Counted from the stretch's first letter, positions 1 through 6,064 are shown. The stretch: DNA of 9,587 bases from Clostridiales bacterium UBA735 (GCA_002298695.1 DBLB01000181.1:318-9904), one strand, 5' to 3'. Translations and numbers: made by a program. The notes: generated by a model from the sequence alone, not told the origin.

Positions 1-525
1 CTCCGGTGCGCTGCGGCGGTGCAGGAATTTGCGTTTCTGGAGAAGGAGCCGTTCGAGACGGAGTATGGCGTGACCGGCATGGTGCGGGAACGGAAAGCGG
101 CGTTCCGGCCGGTTTGCAGCCGCCTCCGGATGGCCGGTGTGCTGCTCTGCATCCTCTCCGTGCTGCCGCTGTTTCTGGCGGTCTGCGTGGATGCGTCCGA
201 TCTGTTGTATGTTGCAGCGGTATGCCTGCTGCTTCTGATCGTGGCGGTGGCGTGCTTCGCGTTCGTTTATGCCGGTACCTATGATGCGGCGCTCGACAAG
301 CTGCTCGAGGAAGGGGATTATACCCGCGGCGAGAAAGCGAGAAGCGGCTGGATCGGTGCGATCTCCGCAGGCTATTGGCTGTTGGTCACGGCAGTATTCC
401 TGATCTGCACTTTCGGCCCGTCCGGCAACGGCGATCCGCGCTGCAGCTGGATCGTCTGGGCCGTCGGCGGCGTACTGTACGCTGCCCTGTATGCCATTCT
501 CAGGGTGCTGAAAAAAGACCGATAA
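1..525 (+). CDS. C-terminal part of a membrane-anchored regulator-like protein (5' end outside window)
   Basis: The frame is open from base 1 to the TAA at 523-525, giving 174 residues; a GTG at 19 could start it, but nothing supports that, so I read it as a 5'-truncated gene. The fragment begins with a soluble linker containing FETEYGVTGMVRERK (about residues 18-32). Four hydrophobic segments follow, at about 44-63, 68-92, 116-137 and 149-170, with a charged loop between the second and third (DKLLEEGDYTRGEKARSG). It ends in a basic tail (KKDR). This linker plus four-helix layout resembles the C-terminus of clostridial XRE-type helix-turn-helix proteins that carry a membrane domain. That identification rests on recall of the family, because the HTH itself would lie upstream of the window. 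If correct, it is a membrane-tethered DNA-binding protein. It could instead be a plain membrane protein of unknown role. Confidence 0.7.
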   Translation, partial: LRCAAAVQEFAFLEKEPFETEYGVTGMVRERKAAFRPVCSRLRMAGVLLCILSVLPLFLAVCVDASDLLYVAAVCLLLLIVAVACFAFVYAGTYDAALDKLLEEGDYTRGEKARSGWIGAISAGYWLLVTAVFLICTFGPSGNGDPRCSWIVWAVGGVLYAALYAILRVLKKDR

Positions 526-535
526 CCGATAATGG

Positions 536-572
536 AAAACCAGCCCTGTTTTTTGAAACAGGGCTGGTTTTT
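536..572. terminator. Bidirectional rho-independent terminator between convergent genes
   Basis: A perfect 16-bp inverted repeat pairs 536-551 with 556-571 around a 4-base loop (TTTG). The arms begin and end in A and T runs, so both strands read as a GC-containing stem followed by a U-tract. It lies 11 bp after the stop of the plus-strand gene and 13 bp after the stop of the minus-strand gene. It therefore probably ends both transcripts. Confidence 0.92.
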
Positions 573-584
573 GCATGCAGAAAA

Positions 585-1592
585 TCAGGAAAGAGCGCCG
601 AAGTAATAGGCAAGTCCGTTCGGCAGGCGATAGGAGACGTCGAGATAGTCGCCGGCGCTGTTGTAATCGTAGAGGCCGTAGTAGGAGAGTGTGCCATCGG
701 AATCATAGTTGTCCTCACGGGTGGTCACGCCGTTGCGGATGGTATAGACGGTACGGGTGGTATAGCTGCTGCCGCCCTCCCAATAGGTGGTGCGCGCCTC
801 GGTTATGTTGAAATCCTTGTCATACTTGTAATCCGTTGCGGATTCCTTTGTGCCGTTGGGGCCGAAGGTGGTATCGGTGAGGAGGTTGCCGTAGGCGTCA
901 TAAGTATAGGAGAATGAGAAATCGACGGCGCCATCCTCGTTGTAATATGTCTGTCTGGAGAGACTGCCGTCTGCATTCCAATCGTAATCAATGGAGTAGG
1001 AAAGTGCGCCGGTGGACACCCAGCAATATTCCTCGCGCGTGAGATCACCGCTGGAATTATAGAATTCCTGTACGGTATAGTAGTCGCCGGAATCGTCTTC
1101 ATAGGGGACGTAGCCGGCGGGATCGATGCTGACGCTGCGGGTGGCGGAATCGTAGCCGACGGTGAAGCCGATGGCCTCGGCCAGGTCGCGCAGTTTGAAG
1201 TAGTTGTTGCCGTTGATGAGATAGATCGAGCAGGAGACAGCCTTGCCGTCGACGATCAGCTTTGCGGAGCTCTTTTTGCAGGCGACCGCGCCGGACGCGC
1301 CTTTCGCCAGTTCACCGCCGACGGGCGTATACTCCGTTCCGGTGGTGACGGAGATGGAAGAACTGGCCTTGTCATAGCCGACCTCGAAGCGGGAACCCGT
1401 CTCGCTGAGCAGCGCCGCGACATCGCGCAGCTTGAAATAGTTGCTGCCGTCGATCAGATACGGCTGCAAAGACTGATACCAGCCACCGACGTAGATGGCC
1501 ATGGTGGAGGGCTTCGCGGTCGCCGCGCAGACCGGCAGGCAGAGCGCGAGCAGCAGTGTGAGCGCAAGAAGAAGCGTGAGGATGCGTTTCAT
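585..1592 (-). CDS. Secreted protein with copper-amine-oxidase-like stalk domain and YD-repeat-like tail
   Basis: This is a 335-residue exported protein of unknown function. Residues 1-23 are a classical signal peptide (MKR, long Leu-rich core, cleavage near VCA-AT). Residues about 30-158 form a stalk domain of the copper amine oxidase N-terminal type. It has two matching halves, each with a Y-L-I-[DN]-G-x-N-Y-F-K-L-R-D core (45-57 and 124-136) followed by VGYD..[ST]xS[IV]S. The rest (about 170-330) is rich in Tyr, Asp, Gly and Asn, with loose repeats such as NADGSL, YTYDAYGNL and YDSDGTLSYYG that recall YD/Rhs repeats. The start at 1592 is chosen over the in-frame ATGs at 1646-1649 because it begins the signal peptide, has AAAGGA at 1603-1608, and lies downstream of the promoter; the upstream ATGs lie at the -35. 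Stalk domains usually serve as cell-surface spacers. A surface or secreted role is likely; ligand or activity cannot be told. Confidence 0.88.
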   Translation of the reverse strand: MKRILTLLLALTLLLALCLPVCAATAKPSTMAIYVGGWYQSLQPYLIDGSNYFKLRDVAALLSETGSRFEVGYDKASSSISVTTGTEYTPVGGELAKGASGAVACKKSSAKLIVDGKAVSCSIYLINGNNYFKLRDLAEAIGFTVGYDSATRSVSIDPAGYVPYEDDSGDYYTVQEFYNSSGDLTREEYCWVSTGALSYSIDYDWNADGSLSRQTYYNEDGAVDFSFSYTYDAYGNLLTDTTFGPNGTKESATDYKYDKDFNITEARTTYWEGGSSYTTRTVYTIRNGVTTREDNYDSDGTLSYYGLYDYNSAGDYLDVSYRLPNGLAYYFGALS

Positions 1593-1620
1593 GAGGGATC
1601 CGTCCTTTCTGTTCTGAATA

Positions 1621-1654
1621 CCTGTATTATACAGGATTGGAAACATCATGTAAA
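1621..1654 (-). promoter_or_regulatory. Sigma-A-type promoter of the stalk-domain gene, with palindrome over the -10
   Basis: Read on the minus strand, TTTACA (1649-1654) and TATAAT (1626-1631) are separated by exactly 17 bp, an almost ideal vegetative promoter. The predicted start is near 1619, giving a leader of about 27 nt with AAAGGA (1603-1608). The -10 is centred in a perfect palindrome, CCTGTA-TTA-TACAGG (1621-1635), which could be an operator. Confidence 0.85.
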
Positions 1655-1692
1655 CAGAATCTTGAACGCTTTGTGAATTTTTTGGGAAAGGG

Positions 1693-1720
1693 TTGCAAAA
1701 TGGAAAAGCTGTGCTAGAAT
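1693..1720 (+). promoter_or_regulatory. htpG promoter (extended -10, sigma-A type)
   Basis: TTGCAA (1693-1698) and TAGAAT (1715-1720) are 16 bp apart, and the -10 is preceded by TGC, an extended -10 motif. The predicted transcription start near 1727 falls inside the CIRCE element, so HrcA bound there would block initiation. The leader would be about 47 nt. Confidence 0.8.
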
Positions 1721-1724
1721 AAGA

Positions 1725-1751
1725 TTAGCACTCGAAAGCAGAGAGTGCTAT
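1725..1751 (+). promoter_or_regulatory. CIRCE operator (HrcA binding site) in front of htpG
   Basis: TTAGCACTC (1725-1733), nine bases, then GAGTGCTAT (1743-1751) match the canonical CIRCE TTAGCACTC-N9-GAGTGCTAA at 17 of 18 arm positions, with exact spacing; only the last base differs. The element overlaps the predicted start and 5' leader of htpG, the usual placement. CIRCE is bound by the repressor HrcA, whose activity depends on GroEL, so heat or misfolded protein relieves repression. The hrcA gene is not in this window. Confidence 0.95.
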
Positions 1752-1773
1752 AATACGAAGGACGTGACGATTT

Positions 1774-3678
1774 ATGGAAAAGAAAGAATTTCAGGCAGAG
1801 AGCAAACGGCTGCTCGATCTGATGATCCATTCAATTTATACGCATCAGGAGATCTTCCTGCGAGAGATCTTGTCGAACGCATCCGATGCGATCGACAAGC
1901 TGGCCTACCGGGCGCTGACCGATGAGAACGTCGGCCTGAGCCGGGGCGATTTTGTCATCCGCATCGAGGCGGACAAGGACGCACGGACGCTGACCGTGCG
2001 CGACAACGGCATCGGCATGAGCAAGGACGAGATGGAACAGAACCTCGGCACGATCTGCCGTTCCGGCAGTCTGCAATTCAAGAAAGACCTTGAAAATGCA
2101 GAAAACAAGGACGAGAATATCGACATCATCGGCCAGTTCGGCGTCGGCTTCTACTCGGCGTTCATGGTGGCCGACGAGGTGACGGTCATCTCGAAGAAAT
2201 ATGGCGAGGACCAGGCGTGGAAGTGGCAGTCGTCCGGCGCGGACGGCTATACCATCGAGCCGTGCGAGAAGAACGGCGTCGGCACCGACGTCATCATGAA
2301 GCTCAAGGCCGACACCGAGGACGAGGATTATTCGCGCTTCCTGAAGCCGTGGGAGATCCAGACGCTCGTGCGCAAATATTCCGACTATATCCGCTATCCG
2401 ATCAAGATGCTGATGGACACCACCAAGGTCAAAGAGGGCACGGCGGACAGCGAGCATCCGGAATATGAGACCGTGCAGGAAGACCGGACGCTGAACTCGA
2501 TGGTGCCGATCTGGCAGAAGAAAAAGTCTGAGGTCACGGACGAGGAATATAATAACTTCTACAAAGAGAAGTTTTATGATTTCGAAGATCCGGTCGCGGT
2601 CATCCACGCAGATGTCGAGGGCGCGGTGACATACAAGGCGCTGCTCTATATCCCGGCAAAGGCCCCGTATGATTTTTACACGAAGGACTTCAAGAAGGGC
2701 CTGCAGCTCTATTCCTCCGGTGTGATGATCATGGAAAACTGCGCCGATCTGCTGCCGGACTGCTTCCGCTTTGTGCGCGGCGTGGTCGATTCGCAGGATC
2801 TGAGCCTGAATATCTCCCGTGAGATGCTGCAGCATGACCGGCAGCTCAAGTTCATTGCGAACAACCTCGAGAAGAAGATCAAGCAGGAGCTCGTGAAGCT
2901 GATGACGAGCGACCGGGAGAAGTACGAGAAGTTCCACGGCGCGTTCGGCACACAGCTGAAATATGGCGTGCTGAACGATTACGGCGCAAAGAAGGATCTG
3001 CTGCAGGATCTGCTGCTCTACTGGTCGGCGAAGGAGAACAAGCTGGTCAGCCTGAAGGAGTACACCGAGGCAATGCCGGAAGGGCAGAAGTACATCTACT
3101 ACGCCAGCGCGGAGAGCCGCGACCGGGCGGCGAAGCTGCCGCAGATCGAGACGCTGCGCGAAAAGGGCTTCGACGTGCTGCTGATGTGCGACGAGGTGGA
3201 CGGATTTGTGCCGCAGACGCTGCAGAAGTACGGCGAGAAGGAATTCCGCTCCGTGACGCAGGACGACCTCGGCATCCAGACCGACGAGGAAAAGAAAGCC
3301 GCCGAGGAGAAGGCCGAGCAGGCGAAAACGACGCTTGATTTTGTCAAAGAGACGCTGGGAGATCGCGTGAAAGAGGTCAAGCTCTCCGACGCACTGGGCA
3401 GCCATCCGGTCTGCGTGGTGCCGGGCGAGGGGATGACGTTTGAGATGGAGAAATACTTCAAGCGCGTCAGCCCCGAGATGGACATGAAGGCCGAAAAAAT
3501 TCTCGAGCTGAACGCTTCCCACCCGATGTTTGCCAAATTGCAGCTCGCTGTGGCGCAGGATCCGGAAAAGGCGAAAAAGATCGTCGAGGTGCTCTACGCA
3601 CAGGCCCTGCTGATGGCCGATCTGCCGATCGAAGACGTGGGCGCGTACACCGACCTGGTGTGTGAGCTGCTCGGCTGA
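1774..3678 (+). CDS. htpG: Molecular chaperone HtpG (Hsp90 family)
   Basis: This is a complete 634-residue cytoplasmic Hsp90, the usual bacterial length, which uses ATP hydrolysis to remodel client proteins as a dimer. The GHKL ATPase domain (about 1-215) shows LREILSNASDAIDKL with catalytic Glu31 and Asn35, DNGIGM (77-82) with the adenine-contacting Asp77, the lid GTICRSGS (92-99), and GQFGVGFYSAF (120-130). The middle domain (about 230-500) contains SLNISREMLQ (344-353) with the conserved Arg349 that reaches the ATP gamma-phosphate. The C-terminal dimerisation domain follows a Lys/Glu/Ala-rich stretch near 505-525 (EEKKAAEEKAEQAK). The start has AAGGA at 1758-1762, 11 bases from the ATG. 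It has its own extended -10 promoter, a CIRCE operator and a terminator, so it is monocistronic and probably heat-inducible through HrcA. No motif is missing. Confidence 0.98.
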   Translation: MEKKEFQAESKRLLDLMIHSIYTHQEIFLREILSNASDAIDKLAYRALTDENVGLSRGDFVIRIEADKDARTLTVRDNGIGMSKDEMEQNLGTICRSGSLQFKKDLENAENKDENIDIIGQFGVGFYSAFMVADEVTVISKKYGEDQAWKWQSSGADGYTIEPCEKNGVGTDVIMKLKADTEDEDYSRFLKPWEIQTLVRKYSDYIRYPIKMLMDTTKVKEGTADSEHPEYETVQEDRTLNSMVPIWQKKKSEVTDEEYNNFYKEKFYDFEDPVAVIHADVEGAVTYKALLYIPAKAPYDFYTKDFKKGLQLYSSGVMIMENCADLLPDCFRFVRGVVDSQDLSLNISREMLQHDRQLKFIANNLEKKIKQELVKLMTSDREKYEKFHGAFGTQLKYGVLNDYGAKKDLLQDLLLYWSAKENKLVSLKEYTEAMPEGQKYIYYASAESRDRAAKLPQIETLREKGFDVLLMCDEVDGFVPQTLQKYGEKEFRSVTQDDLGIQTDEEKKAAEEKAEQAKTTLDFVKETLGDRVKEVKLSDALGSHPVCVVPGEGMTFEMEKYFKRVSPEMDMKAEKILELNASHPMFAKLQLAVAQDPEKAKKIVEVLYAQALLMADLPIEDVGAYTDLVCELLG

Positions 3679-3691
3679 TCCTGAAATACAG

Positions 3692-3723
3692 ACGCCCCGG
3701 CTGCTTTGCGGCCGGGGCGTTTT
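3692..3723 (+). terminator. Rho-independent terminator after htpG
   Basis: A perfect 10-bp GC-rich stem pairs ACGCCCCGGC (3692-3701) with 3711-3720 around a 9-base loop and is followed by TTTT (3720-3723). It begins 14 bp after the htpG stop. The T-tract is short but the stem is very stable. Confidence 0.85.
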
Positions 3724-3742
3724 GACGTGTCCATAGACGGGG

Positions 3743-3758
3743 CCTGCGGCACCGCAGG
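3743..3758. repeat. Short perfect inverted repeat in the htpG-transpeptidase spacer
   Basis: CCTGCGG-CA-CCGCAGG is a perfect 7-bp inverted repeat lying between the htpG terminator and the next promoter. It has no T-tract, so it is not a terminator. The 11-mer GCCTGCGGCAC, which includes its left arm (3742-3752), recurs at 3831-3841 in the leader of the next gene. Function unknown. Confidence 0.5.
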
Positions 3759-3783
3759 TCAGGAAGAAGCTGCGATGTCGCCC

Positions 3784-3812
3784 TTGCTTTTTGAAATGGG
3801 GCGCGGTATACT
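3784..3812 (+). promoter_or_regulatory. Sigma-A-type promoter for the L,D-transpeptidase gene
   Basis: TTGCTT (3784-3789) and TATACT (3807-3812) are separated by 17 bp. The predicted start is near 3819, leaving a GC-rich leader of about 73 nt before the ATG at 3892. This makes the gene independent of htpG, consistent with the terminator upstream. Confidence 0.7.
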
Positions 3813-3891
3813 GTCCGTACCGAGGCGTCCGCCTGCGGCACACTGCGGGGCGTGCGGGCGAACGGAAACTGTCTGAGAAAGAGAAACTGCT

Positions 3892-5430
3892 ATGAAACGA
3901 TGGATCTGTCTGCTGTTGACGCTCTGCCTGCTCGCCGCGCTCTGCCCGGCGGCGCTGGCTGTGGAGGATGCCGCCGGGACGGCGGAAGCCGCCCTTCCCA
4001 TGGAGGCTGCTGCGCTCGCGGAGCTCGGAGTCTTCCGCGGGACGGGATCCGGATTTGCGCTGGACCGCGCGCCAACGCGGCTGGAAGCGGCCGCCATGCT
4101 CGTCCGTCTGAACGGCGCGGAGGCGGAGGCGCTGGAACGGTTTGCGGCGGAGGAAACGGTGAACCCATTTGGGGACGTCGCAGGCTGGGGCGAACCCTAT
4201 GTTGCCTGGCTGGCGGCAAGCGGCATGGCGCGCGGGGTTTCGGAGACGGCGTTCGGCGTGCAGAAGGCCTGCCGTGCAAAGGATTACGCGGTATTTCTGC
4301 TCCGCGCGCTCGGCTATGCCGACGGCGAGGACTTTACCTATGCGGATGCAGAGACGTTTGCGGCGCAGCTCGGCTTTTATCAGGCCGCGCTGTTCGGTGG
4401 GACCTTCACACGAGGCGACCTTGCGCGGATGACATGGTTTGCGCTGTTTGCAAAGACGAAGGGCGGCAGCCAGACGCTGCTTCAGCGCCTGGTCGCGGAG
4501 CAGACCGTGGATGCAGAGACAGCACGGCAGCTCCAGCAGCAGTATCAGAGCGCGGGCATGACCCTTTCGGCGGACGGCCCGCTGGTGAATGCCGGACTGT
4601 GGCAGAGCGCATTGCGGGAACTGACCGTCACGGTGGCAATCGAAAGCGACTACCCATCGTTCCCGTCCGGCGAGGAGGTGCTGGAGGGCGAGGCACTTGC
4701 CGCGCTGGCGCAGACGGATGGGCAGGGGCGTGTCCGGATCTCTGCGGAGGCGGTGCAGACGCTCGTCTCCGGCTGGGAGGAGACGTACTGCGCGTTCGGT
4801 GTGCCGTTCCAGTTCGATTCCTACGTCAAAGGACTGACCGGCATCGATTTTCTGAAGTGCGACTACTGCTTTGACCGCGAAGAACTGGTCAAGGCGCTGC
4901 TGTGGCAGCTGACGGTGCGGCAGAGCGGCACGATCGATGCGCCGCTGGTTTGTCTGCGGGGCGGAAAGCCGTTTACGCTCGGCGACACCTACGTCGAGGT
5001 CGATTTTGACAACCAGCAGCTGACGTTTTTCAAAAACGGAAAGCTGATCGTCAACACGAACGTTGTGACCGGCAAGCTCGATGGTCACCAGACGCCGACC
5101 GGCCTCTACTACGCGCACAACAAGCTGACCAACACAACGCTGACAGGCGACGACTACGAGGTGTTCGTCAAATACTGGGTCAGCGTTGTCTACGACGTCA
5201 TCGGCCTGCACGATGCGTCGTGGCGTTCGGCCTTCGGCGGGGATTACTACGTCTACGGCGGGTCGCACGGCTGTGTCAACATACCGGAGGCGGCGATGTA
5301 TCAGATTTTTTCCAACATCGACGACGGCACGCCTGTCCTGATGTATGGCCGCAATCAATGGTATGAACCCGGCAGCGCCGATTCCCCGGCCACAAAGCAT
5401 CCCGTCCGCGGGCAGACTGCCGGACGCTGA
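3892..5430 (+). CDS. SLH-anchored L,D-transpeptidase (YkuD family), exported
   Basis: This 512-residue protein has a signal peptide (1-23, cleavage ALA-VE). Three S-layer-homology-like repeats follow (about 36-80, 91-147 and 148-190), which in this family bind secondary wall polymer. Next is a region resembling the PG_binding_4 domain (about 200-355; VSGWEETYCAFG at 292-303). A YkuD catalytic domain ends it (about 366-485). The active site is clear: His440 in IGLHDASW and SHGCVN (458-463) with nucleophile Cys461. Such enzymes make 3-3 cross-links in peptidoglycan or attach proteins to it, outside the membrane. Exported-protein oddity: besides Cys461 there are Cys300, Cys354 and a CDYC pair at 323-326. 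The start is supported by the signal peptide; the ribosome site (GAGAAAGAG, 3875-3883) is weak. No terminator separates it from spoIIID 62 bp downstream. The exact substrate is unknown. Confidence 0.92.
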   Translation: MKRWICLLLTLCLLAALCPAALAVEDAAGTAEAALPMEAAALAELGVFRGTGSGFALDRAPTRLEAAAMLVRLNGAEAEALERFAAEETVNPFGDVAGWGEPYVAWLAASGMARGVSETAFGVQKACRAKDYAVFLLRALGYADGEDFTYADAETFAAQLGFYQAALFGGTFTRGDLARMTWFALFAKTKGGSQTLLQRLVAEQTVDAETARQLQQQYQSAGMTLSADGPLVNAGLWQSALRELTVTVAIESDYPSFPSGEEVLEGEALAALAQTDGQGRVRISAEAVQTLVSGWEETYCAFGVPFQFDSYVKGLTGIDFLKCDYCFDREELVKALLWQLTVRQSGTIDAPLVCLRGGKPFTLGDTYVEVDFDNQQLTFFKNGKLIVNTNVVTGKLDGHQTPTGLYYAHNKLTNTTLTGDDYEVFVKYWVSVVYDVIGLHDASWRSAFGGDYYVYGGSHGCVNIPEAAMYQIFSNIDDGTPVLMYGRNQWYEPGSADSPATKHPVRGQTAGR

Positions 5431-5432
5431 GC

Positions 5433-5461
5433 ACATAATTCTGCATGTGGGCGCATATGCT
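5433..5461 (+). promoter_or_regulatory. Candidate sigma-E-like promoter for spoIIID
   Basis: ACATAAT (5433-5439) and CATATGCT (5454-5461) are 14 bp apart. They agree at 5 of 7 and 6 of 8 positions with the mother-cell sigma-E consensus (KMATATT-N14-CATACAHT). The implied start near 5468 leaves room for the GGAGGT ribosome site at 5481. In Bacillus, spoIIID is a sigma-E gene, which supports the reading. The -10 is imperfect, and read-through from the gene upstream is an alternative. Confidence 0.35.
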
Positions 5462-5492
5462 CCAACAGGCTACACAGCTTGGAGGTGCCCAC

Positions 5493-5795
5493 ATGAGAGA
5501 GGATTTAGAGCAGCGAGCCGAAGAACTGGCTGTGTACATTATCGAGAACCGCACGACCATCCGCGCGGCCGCAAAGCATTTCGGCGTGTCCAAATCGACG
5601 GTACATAAGGATCTCTCCGAACGACTGGAACGATATAACCGTTCGCTCTGGCAGCAGGCCCAAAAAGTTTTAGAGCAGAACAAGGCCGAACGCCATATCC
5701 GCGGCGGAAATGCGACGCGCGAAAAATACGAAAAAGAGCGGAAGCTGCACGCGTCCTTGAGCGGCGGGCAGGGGGAAGCATCGGCCTTTCACTGA
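5493..5795 (+). CDS. spoIIID: Sporulation transcription factor SpoIIID
   Basis: This 100-residue DNA-binding protein matches SpoIIID, the mother-cell regulator that activates and represses many sigma-E genes and helps the switch to sigma-K. The helix-turn-helix is TIRAAAKHFGVSKSTVHKDL (22-41), with the family signature FGVSKSTVHKDLxERL. The second conserved block is RHIRGGNAT (67-75) followed by a basic stretch (REKYEKERK), the part that adds DNA contacts beyond the HTH. About 15 C-terminal residues (HASLSGGQGEASAFH) look variable. The start at 5493 is preferred over an in-frame ATG at 5445 because GGAGGT (5481-5486) sits six bases upstream and homologues begin here. It lies 62 bp behind the L,D-transpeptidase and is closed by a strong terminator, so it may be read from its own sigma-E-like promoter or with the upstream gene. 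It shows that the organism has an endospore programme. Confidence 0.96.
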   Translation: MREDLEQRAEELAVYIIENRTTIRAAAKHFGVSKSTVHKDLSERLERYNRSLWQQAQKVLEQNKAERHIRGGNATREKYEKERKLHASLSGGQGEASAFH

Positions 5796-5892
5796 AGAAC
5801 GGAATTGTGTACAAAAAGGAAGCCGGGAATTTTGATATGATCCTGATTTCCGGCGGAAACGGCCAATATAACGCATCAAATTTTTCTGACTG

Positions 5893-5930
5893 TTCCGGCG
5901 GCTGCTTTTTGCAGGCGCCGGAAATTTTTT
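5893..5930 (+). terminator. Rho-independent terminator after spoIIID
   Basis: TTCCGGCG (5893-5900) pairs with CGCCGGAA (5916-5923). Past a G-G mismatch, four more pairs (5902-5905 with 5911-5914) enclose a T5 loop, and six T residues follow (5925-5930). It lies about 100 bp after the spoIIID stop and insulates it from the serC promoter. Confidence 0.88.
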
Positions 5931-5956
5931 CGGGGCGTACAAAAATTTTTAGCTGT

Positions 5957-6009
5957 AAAAAAATTTTTTCAGAAAAGCAGTTGATTCTTTTGATTTGGAG
6001 GTATATACT
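5957..6009 (+). promoter_or_regulatory. Strong serC-serA promoter with full-consensus UP element
   Basis: TTGATT (5981-5986) and TATACT (6004-6009) are 17 bp apart, giving a predicted start at 6016. Immediately upstream, 5957-5978 matches every fixed position of the 22-bp UP-element consensus. After two free bases come AAA, AA, T, T and TTTT (5959-5969), then three free bases, AAA (5973-5975) and three free bases. The match occupies -59 to -38, the expected register. UP elements bind the C-terminal domain of the RNA polymerase alpha subunit and can greatly raise transcription. Confidence 0.82.
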
Positions 6010-6064
6010 AAAAGAACCGAAGAGAACCGATGAAATTCTGGTGATATTTTCAGGAGGACTTAGC

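Noticed and set aside
519..532. CCGATAA twice in tandem over the stop codon of the first gene.
   Set aside because: Two 7-bp copies only, outside any recognised element; likely chance.
1593..1649. An upstream in-frame start for the stalk-domain protein.
   Set aside because: The ATGs at 1646-1649 lie at the -35, upstream of the predicted transcription start, and would hide the signal peptide behind 19 extra residues.
1749..1754. A perfect TATAAT at the 3' edge of CIRCE as the htpG -10.
   Set aside because: No -35 lies at the right distance, and a start about 7 bases downstream would fall past the AAGGA ribosome site at 1758-1762. The promoter at 1693-1720 fits better.
3852..4874. A 340-codon plus-strand frame overlapping the L,D-transpeptidase gene in another phase.
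   Set aside because: Gly/Arg/Cys-rich, no domain signal, and fully covered by a gene with signal peptide, SLH repeats and catalytic motif.
5403..5428. A possible hairpin at the end of the transpeptidase gene as terminator.
   Set aside because: The stem needs a three-base bulge, overlaps the coding end and has no T-tract.
1831..5436. A 1201-codon open frame on the minus strand opposite htpG and the transpeptidase gene.
   Set aside because: It runs antisense across two well-identified genes and their spacer, terminator and promoter, has no family resemblance or ribosome site, and is the expected by-product of G/C-ending codons on the opposite strand.
5807..6064. An upstream in-frame extension of serC.
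   Set aside because: It would translate the spoIIID terminator, the UP element and the promoter. SerC homologues begin at the chosen ATG, which has AGGAGG seven bases upstream.
6016..6064. A serine T-box or other riboswitch in front of serC.
   Set aside because: The predicted leader is only about 49 nt with no specifier or antiterminator-like structure, and the hairpin further upstream is the spoIIID terminator.
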